A stretch of DNA of 64,000 bases from Panonychus citri (taxonomy: Eukaryota > Arthropoda > Arachnida > Trombidiformes > Tetranychidae): NCBI RefSeq assembly GCF_014898815.1, contig NW_026515498.1, forward strand, positions 210,805 through 274,804, written 5' to 3'. Made by a program: the position numbers and the translations under genes. Below the pieces are notes generated by a model. The model was given only the letters and a program-made list of their open reading frames with translations, was not told the origin of the DNA and searched no databases. Of this stretch, positions 14,716 to 25,881 are shown piece by piece. Numbering within the stretch: the stretch's first letter is position 1; the number at the start of each line of letters is the position of its first letter.

Positions 14716-15599
14716 TAAAAGAAGGCAAATAACAACGACAACAACATTGGATAAGCTTTAACCATCTCCATCTTCATCTTCATCTTCTTCGTAATCATCT
14801 TCAACTGTCCATTACAATTTGACTTTTCTCTTTCTCTTTCTCTGTCTCTCTGAATATCATCCAAAGTATCTAAGTGAATCTCCCATGACGAAAGAAAAGG
14901 TTTTTCTCTGACCTTGTTTCTCTCGCCTCTATCAGCCTTTTTCTCTCTCCTTTTTTCTCTTCCTCATCCCATCTTCGCATCTCTCTTGCCTTTTTTTCCT
15001 CAATTTGCTTTGCTTTCAATTTTTTATCAATTTTGCATAACAATTTCAAAATTTCCCGCTTTTCTTTTCCAAAGAAAACTTATTTCTCTTGAATTATTTT
15101 TTTCTCTTCATCTTTACAAATTCAAATTCATCTTCATCTTATTTTTTTCTCTCTATCTAACCATCTATCTATTTCTCTTTCCTTCTCGTAACGCTGTTAG
15201 AGGCCAATTAGAGGTTAAAATTTGATTGACAAGTAACACCAAACATTGGAAAGATGTTAATTTCATTTTCATCCTCATCCTCATCTTCATCTTGATCTGT
15301 TTACTTGGATCAGCAGAAAAGTGAAAATAAAAACACTGAACTAAGGTAAAGTATCTGAAGAAGCCTAAAGCCTGAAGATGATGAGAAAGATGATGAACAC
15401 AACGACATACCAATGATCAGGATGGGAAAATGATGATTGGATATAAACATAATCTCAAGTCTACAATTAGTATCTCAAGAAACCGAGAAAAAGGAGATAA
15501 TAACTCCCTTTGGAGAATCTCTCCCTCCATCAACAGAGTGAGAGAGAGAGAGAGCTAATCATCTCCACTCTAATCATCTTTAACAATCAACATAAACTA

Positions 15600-18500
15600 A
15601 ATTAACTACGATCAATGGTAATGGTTTCATGGCTTAATCACAGTTTAATATTCATATTCACATGTAATTTGATTTAATTGTCATTACAATTTTCCCACAT
15701 TTTGACAACCTTTCATTATCCCATCAATTGAATTATAAATTGTCCCAATTAACGTGCCGATTTAATATTAACACCACTCGTTAGATGCCACCATCAGCAC
15801 GTTATAAAATAATCGTGGCTCGAAAGGTTCAACAATTAATTACAATCAAATTAACGATTAAATTTTCAATGGTAAAGTTGAAATAAACTTTGAAATTAAT
15901 CAAAACTTGAGACAACAATGAAAAGGGAAATTGTAATGACAATTAGATTACTACCTGAATATGTTATTAATTACTCGTGACGTTAATTGTGACGATAGTT
16001 AGTTAATCATTTATCATCCATATTCCATATAAACAACTAACAATCATTTTCTTTTTAATTATATTAATTAATTTAATTCATTTTCTCATCTTTTCTCTGA
16101 AGGATCAATCAACAGAAAATAAGGAGAAAAACTAACTAACGATTCGTAATCAAACTTGTTTCCATCGCAATTAACTAATAATTTACTCGATTCAAGTCAC
16201 GTAATTATCAAGGTAATCAAGGTAAAGTGATCTTGATGATTAACCAAATACCAACAATTTAATAATAATCAATAAATTGTTTTAAAAAAGTGCGAGTGTT
16301 GATAAGTATAATTTGAGTACTAATCAATTTTAACTTGGCCACCAATTAGCTTTTAATCATAACCATAGCAATTAAGTTAACTGTTAAATAATAATAGATT
16401 TCTGGTAAATTGTTTCAACCCTCCGGGTGAATCAACAATTAGATAACAATTACCTTAGAAAATTAGTAAATTAAAAGTGATCAAAGATTATTGGAAAATT
16501 AAATGAGTGTCAATTAACTTTAATTCATCATATTGTTGATTATGATTAATTTTACATCTTGATTGTAATTCAAATGATTACAAACCATTAATTTAATTCA
16601 ATCAATTAGAAAACAAAAATGTTTCTAATTTAGTTAATCATTTGATTTCCTTGAACCAGGAAGCTCATTGTTAATCAAGGTAACTTTCAACTTCCTTTTA
16701 CCCTGGAGCTTAATTTTGTTTTTATATTAATTTAATTTATTATTATTCTGATTATAACAATTTAACCTTAAACGATTTACATTAACTGAAGGTTAACAAT
16801 TAAATTAGGGTTATTGTGGTTCCAATTTCCAATTAACAAATTGTCATCACATCATAAACTGTATTATAAGTTTTTACCTTTGATTTGATTTTTGTTTTTC
16901 TTTCATAATTGAAAGTTAATTGTCTTTAGTTAATCAAGTTAATTGTTTACTATTAGTATCATGAGTAATAAAACTCACAATTACAAGTACCTTTCTTTAA
17001 TTGTAATGATTATCGGTAAGATATTGGTAATAATTAAGAAATAATTATTCTGTATGAGAATCTTTTTTTTTGATTTGTCTGATTACAATTAAAGGTAAAT
17101 TGTGCCAATCTATTTACATAGTCAGTTAATCAGTTGATTGCTTATAATTGAATAATTCAAGTGTTGATTGTTGATCAAAGGGCCTTCAAGGACAATTGAT
17201 TAAATTTAATCATCATCAGCTTATTTACTTATAAATCCTAATACTTATATAAGATGAGTACTTGATTACAATTAATTTTTGATTACTTTTAATTGTTGTA
17301 AACAATTAATGACACACTTTGTTTGTTAAAATTGATCAATTGATTGTGATGATGTATCATGATAATGGTAATAATTGATTTATTGTTGGAACCATTGGTT
17401 GGATAACAATTTAATTGATTAATTGTAATTAAAATAAGCAACTGAAGCCGAAACAAAATGAAAAGACAAAGATGATAAAAGATGATAACAAAGAGGAAAA
17501 CAAATGATGTTGACATAAGATGAATGGATAATTGATTTAATTATGTCAATTGCAATTAAAGAGTCGAAAGTTAATCTGGAACAGTAATTAAGGTTTACCG
17601 TAAGATTGAGTTTGAAATGATAAAATTTAAGAGAAGGAGAAAAATATAACAAATTTACTGAGAAAAAGAGGTGAAAAGGGAAACGGAAATGATGGAGATA
17701 AAGATGAAGATGAAGAAAGATTTAGATGAGGGAAGATGTTAAATCGATATCGATCTGAATTCTCACTGTGAAAAGGAAGATGGAAAAATGAGATGAAAAG
17801 TAACTAGAGGATTTTGGTAAGAAGAAGAAGATGAAGATAAGGAAGATCGATGGATTAGACTCACTTCATCCTCATCTTCTTACATAAAGAAGATGAATGT
17901 TACTCTTCCATAGGAGAAGATGAAGAGGTTCATCTAGTTACATTCCGTTTTCTTTTCTTCCATTTTTATTCTGCGAAGTTTTCGTTTTCTCTTCGCCATC
18001 TTCATCGTATCTTCTTATTTATCATCTTCTTCCATTTAAATTCCATTGACCCATTTTTCTTTCGTTCTTCTCTATCAATCTTGTCCATCTCTCTCTCTCT
18101 CTCTCTTTTCATCTTCGAACTGGGAGTTTAAACATCGAACCTTCATCTTCCTCATCTTCCTTATCCTCATTATCTCCTTGATCCATCTCAATATTTAATC
18201 GTAATCATAATTTACTGTTTAGCCTTTAATCACTTTTCTTTTACAATTTATTAATTGTTACAATCTAAATTCTGACTCATATTCAATGTTATCCAAACCT
18301 TGACTTTTACATTTTGATTGGTGATTAATTAAATTAGGACAGAATTGAAATTTCAATTCAATTTCAATCTCAACAATTAACTTTCAACATATCATCTTGA
18401 TTACATCTTTGTTTAGTAATCAAGCTAATTGGTCGTTTGTTGATTAAATTAAGATATTGATTTGTTGCTTAATTATTTCACTTTCTCTTATTAATTGTTA

Positions 18501-21257
18501 TCCAATTGTTTGTAATTGATTGGAACTTTTTTTCTCTCACCTAATTTACTACAATTAACTGATTATCAACGTTGCCCTTGACCTTGATTGTTGCAAATAA
18601 AAAAAACGATTCAAATTGTTGTCAAACATTAATCACGAATATATCAAAACAATCACAATGAATTAACGGCAACAATCAAATCAAATCTAATTGAGGTAAG
18701 AATAAAAAAAACAACAACAATCAATCAAAAAGTTATTAACTTGATAGACTATGATTAGTGTTAATTAATCACTGATTAAACTCATTTTCTTATAATTGTA
18801 ATTTGAACTTAATTATCAAACTAATCAGATCGGAAAGGTTGAAATTTGTAGGTGAGTTTTTTAATCCATTGTTTTAACACAATTAACTTTGACATTGACA
18901 ATGATAATCAATAATAATTGTCTCTAGATTTAGTATTAAAGTTAACAATTAGTCAATAATCAAGTTAAAATTAACCATTGAAAGTTTTAAATTAATCAAA
19001 ATCAGTTAATTGTGAGTAAAAGTAAAAAAATATAATTTTTTTTTATTCCTCTTTCAGTTAATCGTATTATCAATGATTAACTTAAAATTGTAGCAATTAA
19101 ATTGATTCACCAATGGATTGAAAAGTAAATTTATTAACAGTTTATTTTTAGGATAACCGTTAGTGTTAATTTTGATTGTAATTAAAGTTGATTAATTACT
19201 TTGAACAAGTTGAAAAGAATGGGAAAAGTTTTCAGTTGATGCAATTTCGAGGCTAACTTTGGATTTCCAACTGAACTTGACTCTTTGCCTCTCTCATCTC
19301 TCTCTCTCTCTCTTCCTCATCATCTTTATCATCCTCATGTCGTTTTGAGACAGAGAGAAGGTAAAGATTTGTAGGAGGAAGATGAGAGGACGATAAGGAA
19401 GACAAGAATTCATCAAGGCCAATGATGGACCTTTTTTGGAGTCAAACCAAAGCTCGAAACCATATTAACACCAATACTCTAACCACAGTTATAATAAATT
19501 CTATGAATTATTATTATCTTCCTGAAAAGATAAAGATGAGGATGAAGATGAAGATGAAGATAATGATGATGATGGTGATGATGAAAATAATGGTGAGAAA
19601 TCAATCTTATTGTAATTGATCATCTTTTCGCTCCGAATTGGTGACAATTTATTCTGATTATATTTTACTTTCTCGACTTTCTGATCTTTGTTATTTCTTG
19701 AGATAATTTGACTTTGTCAATTAACTTGATTGTGATTGTTTCTGTCTTTCACAATTAATGCAATCAGTTAATTGTGAGAAAACACAATTAGCTGTAAATT
19801 GATTTGCAACATACTTGTTAAATTATTGGATTGAGGAAAATATTTTTGCTGATCTTTTTAAATTGCTCATCGATGATGATTTTTTTTTGGGTTACTCATC
19901 AATTAATTGGCTTGTAGCCCAAACTAATTGTAACAATTTACCAATTGCTATTAATATGGTAATCAGTAAATCGTTGTAACTCTCAGTTTTCAGTTCCGGA
20001 CAATTTACCAAATTACTTAAAAATATTTTAATTGTTTTCCAATATTATGTATTACTATTGGTTACCAAATGAACTAATTTACCTTTAAAACTTACGGTAA
20101 TTAAGGAAACAGGAAACAATCAAAACAAATCACGTTTACGAGTTAATTGTTAATCTCATCATCTTGTTGTTAATTGTAATTACTATTAACATCCTAGAAA
20201 TTAATCATTTTCCATCATTTTGATTGTAATCAAACCGAACACAAGATGATTAAGATTGTAAGATAATAGATTTCGCTTTACTTTAAATTGTATTGATTAA
20301 GTTAATTGTTATTATTCAATAGACCGACAATTAACTGATATTAGAAGGTAAATGAATTAACTAATTTATTCATAATCTTTATTATTAACTTTTAATTGTT
20401 TAATCGCAATGATCTTGTGTTTGTTTCCGAAACTGAATCAAACATTTTCTGTTCATTTCAATCTCAACTTTCACTTAATTGTTGCCTGAAACAAGTAATC
20501 AACTAAACCGGTTTAAATTGTTGATAATGTTATATTACAACCAGTTAATTGGTCAGTGTTTTAATCATGTTTTTCTTAGTACTGATTCTTAATTATCATG
20601 GTTTTGAAAGTTAATTAAGTTGCCAATGAAGGTAAAAATGTTATCTACCAAAAACTCAACTGTGATCAACTGATTCCTGTGGACTCAAATCAAATCAACT
20701 AAATCAATGATTAATCACTAATTGTAATCAATCTTACTTTTAATCTACTTGTACCAACTAATGATGTTTATCATCACGATGATTAAGTTAATTATTTGAA
20801 ACATTTTCATTTTCTGCCATCTCGTTCAACCAAACCAGGAATTAACAAGTTAATATTTTTAGATGTTAACAATTTAACTTAATTTAACAAGTTACAATCT
20901 ATCATTTAACTTTGCAAATAGTTAATTAGACATTGAGATTATATTTAAATTGATGGGAATACAACTGGATTTAAATTCCTGAGTTAATCAGTTTCTCATG
21001 ATGGAAAGACAGGAATTTAAATATGATCAACTCAATACACGTACAACAATTAATTGTGATGATGATTAAAACATTTTTATTAATTGTAATTGTAATTTTA
21101 TCAAAGGCAAATGGGAAAAACTTTTGGCGAAGTGAAAATGATATATTGTTGTTGTTGTTAATTGTGAGCTTTGCTTGAGATGCTGTTTTCCATTGGAGTT
21201 AATTGTTTTATAAACTGTATAAATTTGCAAAGCAAACAAAACAAATTACAGGTTAAT
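15600..21257. other. AT-rich spacer downstream of FAR
   Basis: TTAATTG-rich DNA, broken by a purine/pyrimidine-asymmetric block at 17640-18170 and another at 19270-19640. No coding exon is seen. The last 300 bases should hold the FAR 3' UTR. Confidence 0.6.
21076..21081 (-). terminator. Candidate FAR polyadenylation signal AATAAA
   Basis: The canonical hexamer AATAAA on the minus strand lies 177 bases past the FAR stop codon. It is a short word in AT-rich DNA, so position is the main support. Confidence 0.4.
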
Positions 21258-24200
21258 TTAAATTAATTGTGGTTTGTTGTTGATTCGAAGGCTTAATTTA
21301 CGAACAACATCTAGACTCCTATGGAGGCTTGATTGCTTGTGGAGCGATTGGTAAGTCACCGTGAACAGAAATCCAACTTTAATCATCTGTGTGATCAGGT
21401 AAAGTCTAGAAATTGAAAATGAAAAGCAAACAATTAGATTAATTAGTTTGGTTAAAATGACCTGTAATTAGTTAAATGTCAATTATTTTGTTTATTACAA
21501 CATTTGTAGGTTTATGTTTACCTTTTGATGTTTTTTCTTGCCTTAGGCAATGTTGCTGGATCCTCTTTTAAAAGATACTTTCTAACACCGAGAATGTAAT
21601 TCTCAATGTAATCACACCAATTAATTGATCCAACATCGAGGCTGAATTTGGTAAAATCATCAGGTTCCAATGATTTCATTAAGTTGACAAAATTTTCATT
21701 TCTAAATGTCCACTCATTGGTAGTGAAATATTCCAATGCATTCATGGCTCGATGAACTTTCTGATAAACTTGATTTAAACTGTAAAACAAATATAAGAAA
21801 GAGAGAGAGAGAGATAGAAATCAATTAATTACAAAGATCTGAATAGATGAGAGGATGAGATCATTAAAATCACAGTTCTTACATTGGTTTATGTCCAGTA
21901 AATTTGAATAGAAGGTCAACAACAAAGGCGGGAATATAATGTTCAAGGAGAAGGAAAAATGTATGGACAAGCCTGTTGGAGTGAAATGAAGCTCCAGGAT
22001 AACGGAATAACTGATTAGATGGATGTTTAATCAGTAGATTATGTGAAAGATTTTGAAAGGTATTCCAAGTGATTGGATTAATTGATCCTGATGTACAGTT
22101 AATCACCGTTGGACTTTCATTTGCTTTGGTTGAAACATACCAAGCAGAGACAATCAATGTATTGGCAACAATATCAACCGGAATCATATCACAAATTTTT
22201 TCACCATGAACGTGCATGGTACGAAGTACACCTTTACCAGAGGAGACAAGGAACCCGGAGGGTCCATTGTAATTATCAATCCACCCTGGAATCGGGTCTT
22301 TCCAAGAAGCGGTGATAATTGAAGGTCGCACTATGGCGATTGGTAAAACGTTTCCTTCTTGATGTAACAAATTTTCAGCCAAAGCTTTAGTATAATGGTA
22401 ACTACTTGGTCGTCCATTGTACAATTGGTCAGCAATGTTGCTCAGTAAATCATCGTCCATCCACCTTATTAATTGTAGAGAGAAAAGAGAGAAGATAATT
22501 AATATAATTAAATGTTAATTGTGATTAAGTGAAGAAGGAAAAATGATGGTGAAAAATTGAGAAAAAAAAAATTCCCTCAAAAAAAAAGTGAAAAGTTTTT
22601 CTAATTTTCTTGTTAACCAAATTTCATCAACTGTGAAGGACAATACTAATCATAGATGAGAATCTAATTATCTTCTAATACAAATTATTGATACTGAATT
22701 AGGGAAGATTATAATTAACTATTAATCTTCTCATCATCATGATAATTGGGAAAATTTGTTGAGGAAAATTGATCAAAAACTAAAAAGAAATTAACTAAAC
22801 ATCATTTATATACAATAATATTTGAGCGAGGGATTTATAATGTTTCCTAATCTTGATTAGCGATTAATTATCGTGGATTCCAACTGATTGTCAGGTGAAT
22901 GGTGTAACAATTTAAAAGAAAACTTTCTCTCCACCATCATCAGTAATTTAATTATATATATATATAAATTGTGATTGATTCTTCTTACTCAGAAGCTTGA
23001 ATCACTTTAGAAACTGGAATTGGTTCTGGATAAACGATCTCCTGGATTCCATGTTTCTCAATGTTACAATAGGCTGTAGATACATGAACCAAGGCCTAAA
23101 GTTTAATTACAATCAACGAGAAGAATCAAATTAAAAAGATTAGAAAATGATAATATTAATGATTGATTGAGAAAAAGAAACCACAAAACAATAACTATGA
23201 ATCAATTAATGAATAACAAGATGATTGAGTAAACAGACAATTTACTCTGGTGATTAGTTGATGATGATGATTAAGTTAATCAATATGATGATTAAGTCTT
23301 TTAATTGTTAGTTATGTTAATTGTGTGTGTGTGTTTTTTTTTCTCTCACTAATTGTTGATTATTTACCTTAAGATTTTTTAATTGATGGCACAAATGTAA
23401 AACTCGGTTGGTTCCAGTGACATTGATTTGAATGGCTCTCCTGTTGATGGAAAGTTAAATTGTGATTAAATAAGCATGAGAAAATCAGTGAATAAAATCA
23501 AATTATAAAACATATAATATAATGGAAATCATGATTTAACATTGACGATTCACTGTTAAAAATTGGTTTCAAGGATTCAACAATTTAATAACAATCAAGT
23601 TAAAAGGCTAAACATGAGCAATCAAACAAATTAAAGAAAAAAAAATGTCTTGGTCATAATTGAATAAGTGTTTAATTGTTAGGCATTAAGCCAGTTAATT
23701 ATTAATATTAATAGTTAATTTTCATTGTAATTGTGATTAAAATTATTATGTATTCAACAAATTGTCGACCTGATTAACTTTAGAGACACATTAATATCAT
23801 TAATAGCCGGATGAACCAAATTTAGAAAGTTAAAAATTGTTTAATTGTGCTTGAGGCAATGAATGATAATTATATCTGGTTTGTAGTGTTTAGTCAAATA
23901 CATTCAACTAAAAATAATCTGATGTAATTTGTTGATTGTTAAACAATCAATAACTGTAAATATAAGTATAAATATATATAATATAAATTATGAATACTCA
24001 CTTAATTGGTTCATCAAATCTAATTGTTGCTGCTGAATGTATCACAATGGAAACGTTTTCCTTTAATTCACTTAAATCATTGTAATTAAGACCAAGACCT
24101 TCAAAGGTAATATCACCTGAGATTGATTTGACTTTGGTTAAGATTGAAGGATTGACACTACGAATTGAATCAAATATTTGAGATTCAAGTAATTCACGTA

Positions 24201-24369
24201 AACGGGATTGTGGTAATTGACCACCTCGAGCTCGAAGTAGAACATAAATTGTACCAAGAGTTGGACAATCACGAAGTAACTTTTCAATTAAAACTTTACC
24301 CAAAAATCCAGAGGCACCGGTCACTAAGATACACTGATCTCTGTAAAAATCCTTAATTGTCTCAACCAT
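21258..24369 (-). CDS. Fatty acyl-CoA reductase (FAR), complete, six coding exons
   Basis: NADPH-dependent reductase that turns fatty acyl-CoA into fatty alcohol for waxes, ether lipids or pheromones, normally on ER or peroxisome membranes. Exons read on the minus strand: 24369-24002, 23440-23368, 23095-22989, 22464-21883, 21779-21522, 21405-21258. Phases join without a break to 511 residues, the usual FAR length. Rossmann motif TGASGFLG is at residues 17-24, the catalytic-site HVSTAY around 151-156, and the YxxxK pair Y205/K209 in YHYTKALAE. The stretch VRPSIITASWKDPIPGW is typical of the family. The FAR_C region (EYFTTNEW) lies near 395. The last exon adds a hydrophobic segment (about 464-481) that fits the C-terminal membrane anchor. 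The start is the first ATG after an in-frame stop; upstream in-frame TTG/GTG codons were not used. All introns are GT-AG (561, 272, 524, 103 and 116 bp); the exon 4 acceptor ends in AAG. The family has many paralogues, so substrate chain length cannot be told. Confidence 0.93.
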
Positions 24370-25066
24370 AACTTTAAATTTTTTCACCAAATTAATTGTT
24401 GATCATCAAGTGAATTTCAGTGAATGTGTGGGTTAGACTGTTAACTGTTAGAATGGAAATGATAAAAAACAACAACAACAATTTAGAGATTTACAATCAA
24501 TACCGTAATGGAAAACTGGTTACCTAAACCAGTTTCGGGTTCCACCTCTCACTTGGTACTTGGGTTTACCTTTCGTTGTCTAAAATTATGAGATGATGGA
24601 GATGAGGGAGAAATCAACAATTCTATCGAATTATAATTGAACAGTTGACCTGATTTCTGATGAATACAATCCTAATGGTTTCACTCTCTCTCTCTCTCTC
24701 TCAGTTTAATTGTCACTTTTTTTAGACTTTCGTAAGTTTCAGCCGAGAGGGAGTTGGAAAAGTTTCGGCTCAATCAATTCAGCTGATTGGCTAGTTTCCT
24801 CTCTTTGTTTGCTTTTTTTAGACAAATTAAATTGTAATTTCAAGTTGATAGTTTACCTTTCAATGTTGTTTATTGTCAATTAAAACAGTTGTTAACGGAA
24901 ATAGGTTTACAATGGACAATTTTCATTTGTAAAGAAACAAATAATGTCAAATTAATTGTCATTTTTGGGCTTTTCATTTGTTTCTTCTTCAAGTTTTACT
25001 CTTTCTTGTTTTCTTTTTCAATCATCAAGGTAATAGTAATGTGGGTGGATTGTTTTTGTTTTCATG
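24370..25066. other. FAR upstream / LSM6 downstream spacer
   Basis: About 700 bases between the FAR start and the LSM6 stop, both genes on the minus strand. It should contain the FAR promoter and 5' UTR and the LSM6 3' UTR. On the minus strand a CCAAT box (GCCAATCAGCTG) lies near 24779-24791, and the possible splice donors AAAG/GTAAAC (near 24568-24577) and TTTAG/GTAACC (near 24520-24530) could bound a non-coding first exon. A short (CT)n run is at about 24685-24701. There is no conserved coding sequence on either strand. Confidence 0.5.
24869..24874 (-). terminator. Candidate LSM6 polyadenylation signal AATAAA
   Basis: AATAAA on the minus strand, 193 bases past the LSM6 stop, before the presumed FAR promoter. 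Plausible by position only. Confidence 0.35.
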
Positions 25067-25303
25067 TTAATTTCTTTTAGAGGTACTAATGTAGAAAACA
25101 TTATTACCCCTGATAAAAGCATCTCCATACTTGTTCTTTAATTGTCCATTGACATATTCTTCAGTTTGTTCCAAAGCAATGTTCATATAACCATCAAGAC
25201 TAGCCAATACTCCTCGGTAATCAGCATCACTGTTAAGCTTTACAACAACCGGTCGACCAGTAATTTGCTTGAGAAAATCACTCGGAGTTTGTTTTTTAAT
25301 CAT
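25067..25303 (-). CDS. LSM6: LSM6, U6 snRNA-associated Sm-like protein
   Basis: Subunit of the LSM2-8 ring, which binds the 3' end of U6 snRNA in the nucleus, and of the LSM1-7 ring, which promotes decapping in cytoplasmic mRNA decay. The 78 residues come from one uninterrupted exon, close to the roughly 80-residue family length. The Sm1 motif starts near GRPVVVKLNS (residues 16-25) and includes DYRGVLASLDGYMNIAL. The Sm2 motif is the C-terminal IRGNNVFYIS (residues 64-73). Similarity to animal LSM6 runs through nearly the whole chain, including KQTPSDFLKQ at the N terminus, so the identification over other LSM paralogues is firm. It lies head-to-head with POT1, 578 bases apart, and tail-to-head with FAR. 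No intron is needed. Confidence 0.97.
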   Translation of the reverse strand: MIKKQTPSDFLKQITGRPVVVKLNSDADYRGVLASLDGYMNIALEQTEEYVNGQLKNKYGDAFIRGNNVFYISTSKRN

Positions 25304-25881
25304 AATCGAACCTCGGGACTAGTCAACAACCAACCAACACGAAAACTGAATCACTAATTAATGAGAACGAGGAAAAAAGAATATGTAGAAAATCAAATTA
25401 ATTCGATATAAAACAATTAACACACCAAAACAAAAAGAAAAAATCAAATTCAAATTCAATAAACAGATGAGAATAAATCAAAATAAAAGCCAAATGTTGA
25501 AATAGAAAAGAACTTGAAACGCCACCTGGTGGATAGAATTTTTATTCTTCTCTTAATTGTTTCGATTAATTTAATTTTCCACTTGAATTTTATTCTCACA
25601 AATGTCAATGTTTATTTAAAAATTATCCAAAAACTATAATAACAACTCAAGTATCTTTTCCAATCAATTGATTGTTAATTAATTTAAAAGAATTGTAAGT
25701 TTAATCAATTCAAGTGAAATTCCAAGTGGATGATTGTTTGATTATCGCGCTTCTATTCAGATAAGCGGGAAAATCTTTCAGATGTAATTGTTTACATTTA
25801 TTGTGTTGGAATTTGCTAATTGTTGCTAATTCAATTTTCTCTTGAGTTTTGTTTAATTTACTCTAATTTAATTTTGTAATT
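25304..25881. promoter_or_regulatory. Shared divergent LSM6/POT1 promoter region
   Basis: The 578 bases separate the starts of two oppositely transcribed single-exon genes, so both promoters and 5' UTRs must lie here unless there are distant non-coding exons. The LSM6-proximal part carries GTTGGTTGGTTGTTG on the minus strand just before its ATG. The centre carries an exact CTCF-type motif (separate entry). The POT1-proximal part is AT-rich with runs of TAATTTAATT. I see no convincing TATA box for either gene, which suits housekeeping genes with dispersed starts. Confidence 0.6.
25520..25532 (-). promoter_or_regulatory. CTCF-type motif CCACCAGGTGGCG
   Basis: On the minus strand the 13 bases CCACCAGGTGGCG match the animal CTCF core consensus CCASYAGRKGGCR at every position. 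The site is in the LSM6/POT1 promoter interval, 216 bases upstream of the LSM6 ATG and 350 bases before the POT1 ATG. Occupancy is inferred, not seen; it also contains the E-box-like palindrome CCACCTGGTGG. Confidence 0.5.

Larger units (their letters stand above)
11200..15600. other. Repeat-asymmetric non-coding region
   Basis: GATGAA, CATCAT, GA and GGA tracts recur, with pyrimidine-rich plus-strand stretches at 12700-13150 and 14900-15200 that open long but low-complexity frames (Phe, Leu, Ser). One exact CTCF-type motif lies at 12942. No gene is supported. Confidence 0.6.

Noticed and set aside
14914..15225. 103-codon plus-strand frame rich in Phe/Leu/Ser
   Set aside because: It follows a pyrimidine-rich strand and lacks any sequence feature beyond that bias.
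24370..24390. FAR start extended 7 codons upstream to a TTG
   Set aside because: The upstream frame has only TTG and GTG; the first ATG after an in-frame stop is at 24369 and is used instead.
24678..24703. (CT)n followed by CAG as a plus-strand splice acceptor
   Set aside because: No open frame or exon follows it on the plus strand; it is one of many CT runs.
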